A DNA stretch of 64,000 nucleotides, from contig NZ_RSAA01000007.1 of assembly GCF_003931915.1 (NCBI RefSeq), positions 434,001-498,000 of the forward strand, in the 5' to 3' direction. The notes beneath the pieces were generated by a model. It saw only the letters and a program-made list of their open reading frames with translations, did no database searches and was not told the origin of the DNA. Position numbers and translations under genes: made by a program. Position 1 is the first letter of the stretch; the number at the start of each line of letters is the position of its first letter. The stretch is from Saccharopolyspora rhizosphaerae (GTDB lineage Bacteria > Actinomycetota > Actinomycetes > Mycobacteriales > Pseudonocardiaceae). Positions 18,643-29,043 of the stretch are shown in pieces.

Positions 18643-19802
18643 GCGGAGCGCTCCTTCGCGACGGGGGTGAACGCGGACGACGGGACGAGCACGTCTCCGG
18701 ACATGAGCAGCCGCGCGGTCCGCAGCAGCGCGGCGCGCACGACGCGCTGCGGGTCGGCGGGGTCGAGGCCGAGGGTCACGCTGAACTCGCCGGAGGGGTG
18801 TTCCACGGACACGGTGGGTCCGGTGCCGGTGATGTCGTCGGCGACGTCGTGGGCGACGCTGCCCTCCAGCACGCAGGCCGTCGCGGCGGTGACGGCGGCG
18901 AGGACGCCGATGGACTGGTGCGCGACGCGCGGGATCAGGCTGCGGGTGGACACGCTGCCGCCGTGCTGCGGCGGCGCCACGAGCGTCATCTTCGGGTAGT
19001 TCTTGGCGGTGACGTCGCCGAGGCCCATGGCGTGGCCGCACACCAGCCGTAGCGCTTCGACCCGGGCCTTGAGCTCGTCGTCGGCGTCGATCTCGGCGGG
19101 CGTCTCGTAGCCGGTGGCGCCGAGGCGGGCCGCCTCGACCACGACCAGCGGCTGACCGTTGTCGATCAGCGTCACCTCGACCGGTCCGACCTCGGGGACC
19201 TCGACGGTGTCGCGGACGTTGCCGGTGGGCAGCAGCGAGCCGGCCACCGAGCCCGCGGTGTCGAGGAAGCCGATCTCGATCGGCGCGGCTCCCCCGGGAA
19301 CGCCGTCGATGTGCGCCCCGCCCGGGTACTGGACGTGCCGCCGCCCGTCGGGGCCTTCGGGGGTGAGCACGGTGATCTCGGCGATCATGCCGGTGTTGCG
19401 GGTGAGCACGCGGGCGGTGGTGCGATCGCCGGCGGGCTCGACCATGCCGGTCTCGACGGCGAAGGGCAGCACCGCGGCGAGCATGTTCCCGCAGTTGGCG
19501 GTGACGTCGACGACGTCGCTGGCGGGCTGCACCTGCCCGAAGGTCCACTCGACGTCCACATCGGACCGCGTCCCGGGCGCGACGACACCGACCTTGCTGG
19601 TCAGCGGGTGCGCACCACCGATCCCGTCGATCTGGCGCTCGTCGGGTGAGCCGAGGGCGGCCAGCAGCACGGCGTCGCGGGCGGCGACGTCCTCGGGAAG
19701 CACGCGCTCGTCGAAGAACGGTCCTCGCGAGGTCCCTCCGCGCATGAGCAGGCACGGCACCGCGGTCTGGGATCCGCGCCGGCGCGCGGGATCGACGAGC
19801 AT
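18639..19802 (-). CDS. 4-oxalomesaconate tautomerase (GalD/LigU, PrpF family)
   Basis: 387 residues. The double hot-dog PrpF fold is shown by [16 protein letters not shown] at the N-terminus and [18 protein letters not shown] with the conserved cysteine in the first half. The [13 protein letters not shown] and [20 protein letters not shown] segments are typical of GalD and LigU. It interconverts keto and enol (or double-bond) isomers of 4-oxalomesaconate so the hydratase can act. ATG 19802 has GGAGGAG upstream and is the first gene of the operon. A GATTGT-N2-ACAATC palindrome lies 45 bases before the start. Confidence 0.87.
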   Translation of the reverse strand: MLVDPARRRGSQTAVPCLLMRGGTSRGPFFDERVLPEDVAARDAVLLAALGSPDERQIDGIGGAHPLTSKVGVVAPGTRSDVDVEWTFGQVQPASDVVDVTANCGNMLAAVLPFAVETGMVEPAGDRTTARVLTRNTGMIAEITVLTPEGPDGRRHVQYPGGAHIDGVPGGAAPIEIGFLDTAGSVAGSLLPTGNVRDTVEVPEVGPVEVTLIDNGQPLVVVEAARLGATGYETPAEIDADDELKARVEALRLVCGHAMGLGDVTAKNYPKMTLVAPPQHGGSVSTRSLIPRVAHQSIGVLAAVTAATACVLEGSVAHDVADDITGTGPTVSVEHPSGEFSVTLGLDPADPQRVVRAALLRTARLLMSGDVLVPSSAFTPVAKERSA

Positions 19803-19846
19803 GGCACTCCTCCGTTCAGCTCGTCGAGCAACCTAGAACACGCCAG

Positions 19847-19860
19847 GATTGTTCACAATC
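19847..19860. promoter_or_regulatory. GntR-type operator in front of the PDC operon
   Basis: GATTGTTCACAATC has perfect 6-bp arms around a TC centre and matches the two palindromes at the GntR/lyase promoter in 12 and 10 of 14 positions. It stands upstream of the tautomerase gene. No GntR gene is adjacent, so the regulator at 9.8-10.4 kb is a candidate. Confidence 0.5.
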
Positions 19861-19947
19861 CTTTCGACAAAATTCGTCACTTCTTTGCGCACCACTACGG
19901 AGCACGTGCGGCACGAGGTGGCGGTCCGGGCGGTTACTGTTCCGGTG

Positions 19948-20895
19948 ATGCGTGCGCAGGAGAAGCGAGCCGCCGAGGCCGTCACCGACCACCTCGCCGA
20001 ACTCGAGCGCCCACCCGACGCGCACTCGCTGGCGCAGGTCATCGGCACCGCGCTCGGCGCGACCGGCTGCGCCTTCACCGTCGCGGGCGAGCGCTACCAG
20101 TGGGGCCACGGCGCCGAGCGGTGGCTCACCCAGCCCATCGAGCACGACGGCGAGGTGCAGGCGCTGCTCGCGGTCGCTCCGCACTCCGCAGGCCCGGTCG
20201 ACGCCTTGGCGACCGTGCTCGGCCCCCCGATGGCGGCGTTGCGGCTGGCCGCCGAGGCCGACCGGCTGCGCCGCGACGGGGAGGCCGCCGCCCGCGAGCT
20301 CGTCGACGACCGCTGGCGCACCACCGTCGAGATGGAGCAGGAACGGCGGGCGCTGGAACGGGACCTGCACGACGGCGCGCAGCACCACCTGGTCTCGCTG
20401 AAGATGGCGATGGCGCTCGTCGAGCACACCGGCGCTTCCGAGGAACGGCTCGCCGACCTTGAGTCCAAGTTGGACGCAGCGGAGAAGGCGCTGACCGACA
20501 CCGCGGCCGGGATCTTGCCGATCCCGCTGTCCACCGGCGGGCTCGCGGGCGCGCTGGAGACCGAACTGGCCGCGCACTCCGACGTCGCCCTCGACACCAC
20601 GGACCTCCACCGCCGCTATCCGCCGCTGGTCGAGTCCACCGCGTACTTCGCGTGCCTGGAAGCGGTGAACAACGCCCACAAGCACGCGTCCGGAGCCTCC
20701 ATCACCGTCGACGTCCGGGACACCGAGCACGGGCTGGAGTTCGTCGTCTCCGACGACGGCCCCGGGTTCGACCTCACGGCCCGCGGTTCCGGCCTGCCAC
20801 ACCTCTCAGCCCGGATGGCCGCGGTCGGGGGCACCATCGACGTCCGCTCGCAACCCGGTCACGGCACGAGGATCACGGGTTCCGTCCCTCGCTGA
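19948..20895 (+). CDS. Sensor histidine kinase, NarL/DesK type, cytoplasmic
   Basis: 315 residues with no membrane segment. After a small N-terminal sensor region, RALERDLHDGAQHHLVSLKMAM is the HisKA_3 dimerisation box with phospho-acceptor His141. The ATPase domain has an intact N-box (ACLEAVNNAHKHAS), G1 (VSDDGPGFD) and G2 (GSGLPHLSARMAAVGG). It is the only complete kinase in this island and probably phosphorylates the LuxR-type regulator at 22.7-23.4 kb. ATG 19948 lacks a ribosome site, but TTACTGT sits about 7 bases upstream, so a leaderless transcript is possible. An upstream GTG at 19906 would add 14 residues. Confidence 0.82.
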   Translation: MRAQEKRAAEAVTDHLAELERPPDAHSLAQVIGTALGATGCAFTVAGERYQWGHGAERWLTQPIEHDGEVQALLAVAPHSAGPVDALATVLGPPMAALRLAAEADRLRRDGEAAARELVDDRWRTTVEMEQERRALERDLHDGAQHHLVSLKMAMALVEHTGASEERLADLESKLDAAEKALTDTAAGILPIPLSTGGLAGALETELAAHSDVALDTTDLHRRYPPLVESTAYFACLEAVNNAHKHASGASITVDVRDTEHGLEFVVSDDGPGFDLTARGSGLPHLSARMAAVGGTIDVRSQPGHGTRITGSVPR

Positions 20896-22717
20896 GCAGC
20901 CCTTCTGCGGTGCGCACGAGCACCTCGCACACCGAGGCGTCGCGGCCGCTGGTCGTCGGCCGGACCGCGTGGGCCCGCCACCTGCACGCAGCACGCTGCG
21001 CTGCGACGCGCACCTGCTCGTCGTTCACCTCGGGTTCCAGGCCGAGGCGCGAGCGCGGGTCGGCCCCCTCCGCGCCGAGCAACCGCGCGGCGTCCTCGGC
21101 GACCCCGCGCAGCACGCGCGTCTCCCCGCTCAGCAACTCGTCGAGCAGGTCGAGCTCGGTGATCTCGTGGGCTTCGGCGGCGATGCGGTCCACCGCCCAG
21201 CGCAGCGGGTGGTCGACGGGAAGCCCCGGCAGCAGCGCGCGTGCGGAGACGAGAGCTCGCCGCGCGGCGATCACCGGCGCCCAGGTCACCAGCCGACGCG
21301 CCAAGCGGTCCAGGCAGGTCGTCTCGGAGAGCTCGACGCGCTGGGGTGACCGGCGCAGCGCCGCCCGGAACTCCGGGGTGGGCGCCACCCGGCACAGCAC
21401 CGCGTCGACCGAGCCGCGCGGACCGTCGTCGGCCAGCAGCTCCTCGGCCACCGCGAGGTCGGCCGGACCTCCGGCGAACACCACCGTCACCCCGAGCAGG
21501 GAGGCGCTGTCGACCTCGGCGGGGCCCGGCCCGTCGGCGTCGGCGACCACGGCCAGCCGCGGCGGTGTCACCAGCCGTGCCGCGATGGCGTCCCACCGCG
21601 CGCGGGCCGGCCCCGCCTCCGCGGCGTGCTGCCCCTGCTTGACCAGGTCGCTGACGCGCTGGAACAGCGCACTGCTCTCGCCGTGGGAGGTGGTGACGCT
21701 GGTGGTGCGGTCGGCGAGCCGCACCGACACCACGGCCGTCCCGTCCACGACGGTGCACTCCACCGCCCCGCCCAGCACCGCGATCCGCTCGGCGTCCTGG
21801 TGCAGCGCGGCCCGCAGATCGCCCGCCGAGAGATCGCCGACGGTGCTCCGCACCCGCGCGCGGAGCACCTCGTCGCGCGCGAACTCGACCTCCACCGCGG
21901 GGTCGTCGTCGCGGTGGATCCCCTCGCCCGCCAGCAGGTTCAGCACCGCCGCGACCGCGTGGTAGAAGCCGGACTCGACCTGCCACCCGACCCGCCGGCC
22001 CAGATCGCCGGAGAACCGCACCGGGTGCGGCAGGGTCGCCGCCAGCTCCTCCAGCGCGAACCGGGGGCCCTTGTCCGGCAGCATCGCCGGGTACACGCCG
22101 CGCACGACGGCGCGGAAGGTCTCGAGCATGTCGTCGACGACCGCGCCCAGCGCCGCGATCCGCTCCTGCTCCCCGTCTTCGGCGAGGCGCTCGCCGACAC
22201 CGCGCAACCGGCGGCGCAGCTCGTCGAGATCGCGCAACGTCGAGGTCGTGATCGCGCGGACCAGCCGCCGCCGTTCCAGATCGCGCACGTGCGCGAGCCT
22301 TTCGCGCGCAGCGGTCACGTCAGCGCGCAACGAGCGGAACCGCTCCTCGGCCCGGTCCCGCTCCGAGCGCATCCGGTCGACGTCGCCGGTGACGGCCAGC
22401 CACCCCGCGGTCTCCCGCAGCGCCGTCCGCTCCTCCTCACCCCACCGACGCGCACCCCAGACGAGCAGGACTCTCCCGCCGCGCACCGGTTCTCGCGTCG
22501 AGCTCCGCTCGAGTCCACTGTGGATGCAATTCGCGGAGGAGGCGACGACCTCGACGTCGTCCGGCCGGTCGGCGGCGGGGAGGCAGTAGGCCGCGTGGCC
22601 GCCGACGGTGGCCGCCAGCTGGTCCACCAGCGCGCCGACCAACCGGTCCGGCGGCGCGGAGGCGACGACCTCGTGCGGACGCCGGGACTTCCGCATGGCC
22701 CGCACGGGCACCCCCAC
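20873..22717 (-). CDS. Degenerate histidine-kinase-like protein with long unknown C-terminal region
   Basis: 614 residues. Residues about 135-200 align by eye with a HisKA_3 box (RRRLVRAITTSTLRDLDELR), but the phospho-acceptor histidine is missing. The next part (ESGFYHAVAAVLNLLAGEG, later AERIAVLGGAVECTVVDG) follows the layout of an HATPase domain but lacks the N-box asparagine/histidine set and the DxGxG loop. The last 230 residues match no family I recognise. It is probably a catalytically dead regulator of the neighbouring response regulator. GTG 22717 begins 3 bases after that gene; ATG 22696 is an alternative. Its end overlaps the intact kinase gene tail-to-tail by 23 bases. Confidence 0.65.
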   Translation of the reverse strand: MGVPVRAMRKSRRPHEVVASAPPDRLVGALVDQLAATVGGHAAYCLPAADRPDDVEVVASSANCIHSGLERSSTREPVRGGRVLLVWGARRWGEEERTALRETAGWLAVTGDVDRMRSERDRAEERFRSLRADVTAARERLAHVRDLERRRLVRAITTSTLRDLDELRRRLRGVGERLAEDGEQERIAALGAVVDDMLETFRAVVRGVYPAMLPDKGPRFALEELAATLPHPVRFSGDLGRRVGWQVESGFYHAVAAVLNLLAGEGIHRDDDPAVEVEFARDEVLRARVRSTVGDLSAGDLRAALHQDAERIAVLGGAVECTVVDGTAVVSVRLADRTTSVTTSHGESSALFQRVSDLVKQGQHAAEAGPARARWDAIAARLVTPPRLAVVADADGPGPAEVDSASLLGVTVVFAGGPADLAVAEELLADDGPRGSVDAVLCRVAPTPEFRAALRRSPQRVELSETTCLDRLARRLVTWAPVIAARRALVSARALLPGLPVDHPLRWAVDRIAAEAHEITELDLLDELLSGETRVLRGVAEDAARLLGAEGADPRSRLGLEPEVNDEQVRVAAQRAACRWRAHAVRPTTSGRDASVCEVLVRTAEGLLSEGRNP

Positions 22718-22720
22718 CCC

Positions 22721-23386
22721 TCAGCTCTCGATCCGGCTCGACCTCAGGTAGGCGAGCACGGCGAGGACGCGCCGGTGGTGCATCGCCTGGTCGCGCGGCA
22801 GGCCGAGCTTGGTGAAGATCGACGCGGTGTGCTTCTCCACGACCTTGGGCGAGACGAACAGCTCCTGGGCGATGGAGTTGTTGGCGTGCCCCTCGGCCAT
22901 CAGCCGCAGCACGTCGAGCTCCCGCTCGGTCAGCGTCGAGAGGGGGCTGTCCGACCGCTTGGAGGGGGCCTCGACCAGCCGCTTCGCCAAGGTGGGCTCG
23001 ATGACGATCTCACCGGCGGCGATCCGGTCCAAGGTGTCGGCCAGCACCTGCACGCCCGCCACGCGCTCCTTGAGCCGATAACCGATCCGCTCGGCGCCGA
23101 TCTCGAGCACGCGCATCAGGTAGTGCGTCTCGGCGTAGTGCGACAGCAGCAGCAGTCCGGTCTCGGGGCTGCGCGCGCGGACCTCCTCGGCGGTGGTCAG
23201 GCCGCCGTCGGGTTCCGGTGGCATCCGGATGTCCAGCACCGCGACGTCCACCGGCTCGGTGGCCACGACCCCCAGCAACGCGTTCCCGTCGCCAACGCAG
23301 CCGACGACCTCGTGACCGGCCGCCTGCAGCAGCAGGACCAGCCCTTCCCGGAACAGCGCCCCGTCCTCGGCGATGGCTACCCGCAC
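22721..23386 (-). CDS. LuxR/NarL family response regulator
   Basis: 221 residues. The receiver has the acidic pair in IAEDGALFREGL, phospho-acceptor Asp52 in VAVLDIRMPP, and the conserved lysine in YRLKERV. The C-terminal HTH carries STLTERELDVLRLMAEGHANNSIAQELFVSPKVVEKH, the LuxR signature. It is a DNA-binding regulator, presumably activated by the kinase at 19.9 kb. GTG 23386 lies 10 bases inside the upstream gene. It is sandwiched between two degenerate kinase genes in one transcript. Confidence 0.88.
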   Translation of the reverse strand: MRVAIAEDGALFREGLVLLLQAAGHEVVGCVGDGNALLGVVATEPVDVAVLDIRMPPEPDGGLTTAEEVRARSPETGLLLLSHYAETHYLMRVLEIGAERIGYRLKERVAGVQVLADTLDRIAAGEIVIEPTLAKRLVEAPSKRSDSPLSTLTERELDVLRLMAEGHANNSIAQELFVSPKVVEKHTASIFTKLGLPRDQAMHHRRVLAVLAYLRSSRIES

Positions 23387-23958
23387 AGCAGCACCGCCCG
23401 CAGGTTCCGCCGCACCGACGACCCCGGCCTTCGTTCGGTGATGCGCACGCGCACGACCCTCCTGCCTCGCACTCGCACCCGCACGGTCGTACCGGGCTCC
23501 AGCGTACGCAGGTGGTCGGCGACCAGGAGACCGGTTCGCACCCGCGCCTGCGGGCCGAGGTCGTGCTCCGGGAGGTCCAGCGCCACCCGCAGGTCGTAGC
23601 GCTCGGCGACGGACACGCAGGTCGGCCCCAGCCCTTCGGCGAGCACCGGCGGGTGGATCATCCCGCCCAGCTGGCGCAGGTTCTCGATGAGCACGCACAC
23701 CGTCTCCCGCAGCACCTCGACCCGGGAAGCGAGCCGCAGGTCCCCCACCACGGCCGAGAACAGGTCCAGCTCGACCGCCAGCGCCGACAGGCCTGCGGCC
23801 GGACCGTCGTTGATGGCGCGTTCGAGCTCGAAGCGGTACTCCGCCGCGCCTCGGTCGGGCACGCGCAACCACCCCGGCAGCCACCTGCCGCCGCGCACGC
23901 TGCACCTGCCCACACTCCCGACCATCCTCCCAGCCTCACCGCCGCCGCTGCCCGGCAA
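23377..23958 (-). CDS. Short degenerate histidine-kinase-like protein
   Basis: About 193 residues from the longest possible start; ATG 23925 or later GTGs are alternatives. YRFELERAINDGPAAGLSALAVEL follows the HisKA_3 helix but has Asn where the phospho-acceptor His belongs. The second helix keeps LRQLGGMIHPPVLAEGLGPT, which is typical of DesK/NarX-type kinases just before the ATPase domain. Only a vestigial ATPase region follows, without N- or G-boxes. It overlaps the response regulator by 10 bases and probably modulates it. It could also be a decayed kinase. Confidence 0.6.
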   Translation of the reverse strand: MPGSGGGEAGRMVGSVGRCSVRGGRWLPGWLRVPDRGAAEYRFELERAINDGPAAGLSALAVELDLFSAVVGDLRLASRVEVLRETVCVLIENLRQLGGMIHPPVLAEGLGPTCVSVAERYDLRVALDLPEHDLGPQARVRTGLLVADHLRTLEPGTTVRVRVRGRRVVRVRITERRPGSSVRRNLRAVLLCG

Positions 23959-24018
23959 AAGGGTGCAATCCCGTTGCGGTGGTAGGGCTATCCCCCCTCT
24001 TCCAGGACTCGTACGGGG

Positions 24019-24046
24019 TTGACGTCATTCCAGTTGTGGTTATCTT
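24019..24046 (+). promoter_or_regulatory. Probable housekeeping promoter of the Hsp70-like gene
   Basis: TTGACG (24019-24024), a 16-base spacer and TATCTT (24041-24046) lie 27 bases before the GTG start. The opposite strand of this same 114-base gap must carry the promoter of the pseudo-kinase/response-regulator operon. Confidence 0.55.
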
Positions 24047-24072
24047 TTGCTGACGCGAAGGGAGCACACAAG

Positions 24073-25893
<1,821 letters not shown>

Positions 25894-26427
25894 TCAGGCG
25901 GCTTCCAGCATCGGCCGGAAGCGGCCTCGCAAGGAGCGGATCGCGTGGTGCAGCCGGCTCTTCACGGTGCCGATCGGGACACCCAGGGCCGTGGCCGCCG
26001 AGGCCGTGGTGCGGTCGGTGACGTAGACCTCGACCACCGCGCTGCGGTGTGCCGGGGAGAGGTGGCCGAGGAGTTCGTCAACCACCATCCGGCTCTCCAC
26101 CTCGTCGCTGGGCGCGCACTGCACGGCCCTGTTCGCCAGCTCCTCGCTCTCGAAGGCGACCTCGGTCGGCCGAGCCTTGCGGCTGCGGTGCTGGTCGACG
26201 GCCACGTTGTGGGTCACGCGCAGCAGCCACCCGCGCACCGAGCCGTTGCCGTTGGCGAGCCGGTCGCGGTGCCTCCAGGCCCGCAGCCACGTCTCCTGCA
26301 CGATGTCCTCGGCGAGGTACCGGTCCCCGGTCAGCCGGGTGGCGTAGGACAACAGCGCGGCGCCGTGCTCGCGGATGAGACCGTCGATACCGGTAGCTGC
26401 GGGCCGCGTGGTGCTCGTGGTGTCCAT
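25894..26427 (-). CDS. ECF-type RNA polymerase sigma factor
   Basis: 177 residues. Region 2 (LLSYATRLTGDRYLAEDIVQETWLRAWRHRD) and region 4 (SPAHRSAVVEVYVTDRTTASAATALGVPIGTVKSRLHHAIRSLR) are both complete. Such sigma factors redirect RNA polymerase to a small regulon, usually under an anti-sigma factor. None is adjacent, which is unusual. ATG 26427 has GGAG upstream. The stop abuts the Hsp70-like gene's stop, so the two converge with no spacer. Confidence 0.9.
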   Translation of the reverse strand: MDTTSTTRPAATGIDGLIREHGAALLSYATRLTGDRYLAEDIVQETWLRAWRHRDRLANGNGSVRGWLLRVTHNVAVDQHRSRKARPTEVAFESEELANRAVQCAPSDEVESRMVVDELLGHLSPAHRSAVVEVYVTDRTTASAATALGVPIGTVKSRLHHAIRSLRGRFRPMLEAA

Positions 26428-26588
26428 CTCGCCACTCCTCTCTCGACGGGTGATCCGGGAAGCCCTGCCCGGCCGTGACCAAGAGGAATGGTTCCGCGTT
26501 CCGCACCAGGAGTCGTCGGGTCCATCCCTCCGTTCCCCGGTGCTGTCCCGCACTTTCGAGGGAGGCTGCCCCGCGATCCGGGGTAGGG

Positions 26589-27347
26589 CTAACCCCCACC
26601 CGTGCGGTAGAGGGACGACAGCTCTCGCGCAGTGCCGGTCACCGCCGCGGCGAGCTCGTCCACCCGGTCGTCGCCGAAGCGCACCGTCGGCCCTTGCACG
26701 GCCACGGCGGCGATGACGTGACCGGTCTGGTCGTGCACCGGGGCAGCCACGGCCCGCACGCCGACGAGGCGCTCCTCGTCGTTCAACGCGCAACCCCGCG
26801 AACGGATGCGCGCGAGTTCGTCCGCGAGCTCGGCGTGGGTGGTGAGGGTCTTCGGGGTGTGCCGCTCGAACGGCTCGGGCATCGTCACCGGTTCGGTGCC
26901 GAAGGCCAGCAGCGCCTTGCCCATCGCGCACACGTGGATCGGGTTGCGCGCCCCGGGTTCCTGGTCGTAGCGCAGCGGGTGCGGTGAGGGGAGTTGCACC
27001 AGCACCGCCACCTCGTCGCCGACGCGGGTGCCGAGGCTGACGGCCTCGCCGGTGCGGTCCCGCAGCGCGGTCAGCACCGGGTGCATGACGGTCGTGCCCA
27101 TCCGCTCCAGCGCTAGCCTGCCCAGGATCGCCGCCGTCGCGCCCAGGAAGTAGCGCTCGGTCGCCGGGTCCTGGGCGAGCATGTCCGCGGCGTGCAGCGC
27201 CCGCATGATGCGGTGCGCGGTGCTGACGGTGAGACCGAGCTGGGTGGCCACCGCGGTCGGCGTCAGCTGCTCCGCCTTCTCGAAGCAACGCAGGACCGCC
27301 ATCGCCCGGTCGACCGACTGGGTGCCCGATCGCCGCTGCTCGGTCAC
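26589..27347 (-). CDS. IclR family transcriptional regulator
   Basis: 252 residues. The N-terminal winged helix (SVDRAMAVLRCFEKAEQLTPTAVATQLGLTVSTAHRIMRAL) and the C-terminal effector domain (NPIHVCAMGKALLAF, GCALNDEERLVGVRAVAAPV) are complete. GTG 27347 overlaps the cupin gene by 4 bases, so both are one unit. It faces the SsuD/SsuA genes across a 113-base divergent promoter and probably controls them in response to a sulfonate or its product. Confidence 0.88.
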   Translation of the reverse strand: MTEQRRSGTQSVDRAMAVLRCFEKAEQLTPTAVATQLGLTVSTAHRIMRALHAADMLAQDPATERYFLGATAAILGRLALERMGTTVMHPVLTALRDRTGEAVSLGTRVGDEVAVLVQLPSPHPLRYDQEPGARNPIHVCAMGKALLAFGTEPVTMPEPFERHTPKTLTTHAELADELARIRSRGCALNDEERLVGVRAVAAPVHDQTGHVIAAVAVQGPTVRFGDDRVDELAAAVTGTARELSSLYRTGGG

Positions 27348-27823
27348 CTGCGACGGTCCCCGGAGCTCTCCGCGTCGGGGCCGACCTCGGCCCACAGGCT
27401 CGGCAGGTTCACCACGATGCCCTCCTGCGTGCTGCGGGCGATCACCACCACCGCTTCCTCCTCGGCGGAGGGGTTCTCCTCGCGGTGCGGGACGTAGGGC
27501 GGCACGAAGATGTAGTCGCCGGGCTCGGTTTCGACGCGCACTTCCTCCTCGCCTTCGGCGAAGACGAACACCGGGTGGCCGGAGACGACGTAGATGGCGG
27601 TTTCGGCCTCGCCGTGGTGGTGGTCGCCGGAATTGGTCGCCGGCCCGACGTGGGTGCGGCCCATCCACAGCTTCTCCGAACCCACGGTCTTGCCGGAGAT
27701 GGCCTCGAACCGGCGCATCCCGGAGGTCTGGTTGGTGTCGGAGGTGAGGGCAGCGCCGCGCACGTGCTCCAGCTCCTGGTGCCAGTCGGCCGTGCCGCCG
27801 GGCCGGTTCTCGTTGCCTGACAA
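27344..27823 (-). CDS. Cupin-domain protein
   Basis: 159 residues. A single cupin barrel is shown by motif 1 SGDHHHGEAETAIYVVSG, with the metal-binding HH-x-E pattern, and motif 2 PGDYIFVPPYVPHREENP. Cupins of this size can be dioxygenases, isomerases or sensors. It starts from TTG 27823 after GAGGAGAAG and overlaps the IclR gene. Its place in the sulfonate cluster suggests a role in processing the sulfonate-derived aldehyde or acid, but this is only contextual. Confidence 0.8.
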   Translation of the reverse strand: MSGNENRPGGTADWHQELEHVRGAALTSDTNQTSGMRRFEAISGKTVGSEKLWMGRTHVGPATNSGDHHHGEAETAIYVVSGHPVFVFAEGEEEVRVETEPGDYIFVPPYVPHREENPSAEEEAVVVIARSTQEGIVVNLPSLWAEVGPDAESSGDRRR

Positions 27824-27888
27824 GGACTTCTCCTCGCTGTTCCTACATCGTGGTCGGTCTTGATGCCGACGCCGTCTCGTTCATACCG

Positions 27889-27917
27889 TGTGGGACATCG
27901 ATGCCGCAATGTGGGAC
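27889..27917. promoter_or_regulatory. Direct repeat in the sulfonate divergent promoter
   Basis: TGTGGGAC occurs at 27889-27896 and again at 27910-27917, exactly 21 bp apart (two helical turns), just before the SsuD ribosome site. It could be a binding site for the adjacent IclR regulator. Confidence 0.4.
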
Positions 27918-27936
27918 GGCAGATCGGAGGGCTCAG

Positions 27937-29028
27937 ATGGCCGTCGAACTCGTGGGCATGATCCGCACCGCCGACACCTCGGAGGTCCGCCCGCCGAGCG
28001 GTCCACCCGTCGACCGCGACTACCTGCGCCGGTTCGCCCAGGCGCACGAAGAAGCCGGCTTCGACCGGGTCCTCATCGGCTACCACTCCTGGGACGCCGA
28101 CGGTTTCGGCGTCGCCGGTTACGCGGCGGCCCACACCGAACGCTTGGGCTTCCTGCTCGCGCACCGGCCTGGTTTCGTCGCGCCGACGCTGGCCGCCCGC
28201 AAGCTCGCGACGCTGGACCAGCTGATCGGCGGACGGCTCGCGGTGCACGTCATCAGCGGTGCCAGCGACACCGAGCAGCGGCGCGACGGCGACTACTCGG
28301 ACAAGGCGGCCCGCTACCGCCGCACCGACGAGTACCTGGACGTCGTGCGCCGGGTGTGGGAGTCGGACGAGCCCCTCGACCACGAGGGCGAGTTCTACCG
28401 GTTCGCCGGCGCCCGCTCCGAGGTCGTGCCGGTCAACGGACGCCTGCCCGTCTACTTCGGCGGTTCCTCAGCCGACGCCTACCGCGTCGGCGGCAAGCAC
28501 GCGGACGTGTTCGCGCTCTGGGGCGAGCCGCTCGCCGAGACCGCTGAGCAGATCGCGGCGGTCCGCGCCTCCGCCGCCGAGCACGGCCGCGACCCCGACG
28601 ACGTCGGCATCTCGGTGTCGTTCCGGCCCATCATCGGCCGCACCGACGACGAAGCGTGGGAACGCGCCCACGGCATCCTGCGCACCATCGAATCGCGCGG
28701 CTCCGGTTCCTCGGGCGCGATGCTGGCGTTCCCGTCCGCCGAGCGCGGCGTCGGTTCGCAACGCCTGCTCGACGCGGCCGAGAAGGGCGAGCGCCACGAC
28801 CGAGCGCTGTGGACGGCACCGGCGAAGGCCACCGGAGCGGCGGGCAACTCCACCGCCCTGGTCGGCAGTCCGGAGACCGTCGCGAAGGCGCTGCTGGACT
28901 ACGTCGACCTCGGCGTCACGACGTTGCTTATCCGCGGCTACGAGCCGCTGGAGGACGTCGAGGACTGGGGCCGCCACCTGCTCCCGCGGGTCCGCGAGGA
29001 GCTCGCGAACCGAACCCCCGTCGGCTGA
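27937..29028 (+). CDS. FMNH2-dependent alkanesulfonate monooxygenase (SsuD-like LLM flavoprotein)
   Basis: 363 residues. SsuD traits include VLIGYHSWDADGFGVAGYAAAHTERLGFLLAHRPGFVAPTLAARK, LDQLIGGRLAVHVISG and RRTDEYLDVVRRVW. The enzyme uses FMNH2 and O2 to release sulfite from an alkanesulfonate, leaving an aldehyde. ATG 27937 follows GGAGGG. No NADH:FMN reductase (SsuE) is nearby, so reduced flavin must come from elsewhere. The adjacent sulfonate-type binding protein supports the assignment. Other two-component LLM monooxygenases, such as dibenzothiophene-type, remain possible. Confidence 0.82.
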   Translation: MAVELVGMIRTADTSEVRPPSGPPVDRDYLRRFAQAHEEAGFDRVLIGYHSWDADGFGVAGYAAAHTERLGFLLAHRPGFVAPTLAARKLATLDQLIGGRLAVHVISGASDTEQRRDGDYSDKAARYRRTDEYLDVVRRVWESDEPLDHEGEFYRFAGARSEVVPVNGRLPVYFGGSSADAYRVGGKHADVFALWGEPLAETAEQIAAVRASAAEHGRDPDDVGISVSFRPIIGRTDDEAWERAHGILRTIESRGSGSSGAMLAFPSAERGVGSQRLLDAAEKGERHDRALWTAPAKATGAAGNSTALVGSPETVAKALLDYVDLGVTTLLIRGYEPLEDVEDWGRHLLPRVREELANRTPVG

Positions 29029-29043
29029 CCCGGAAGGACTGCG

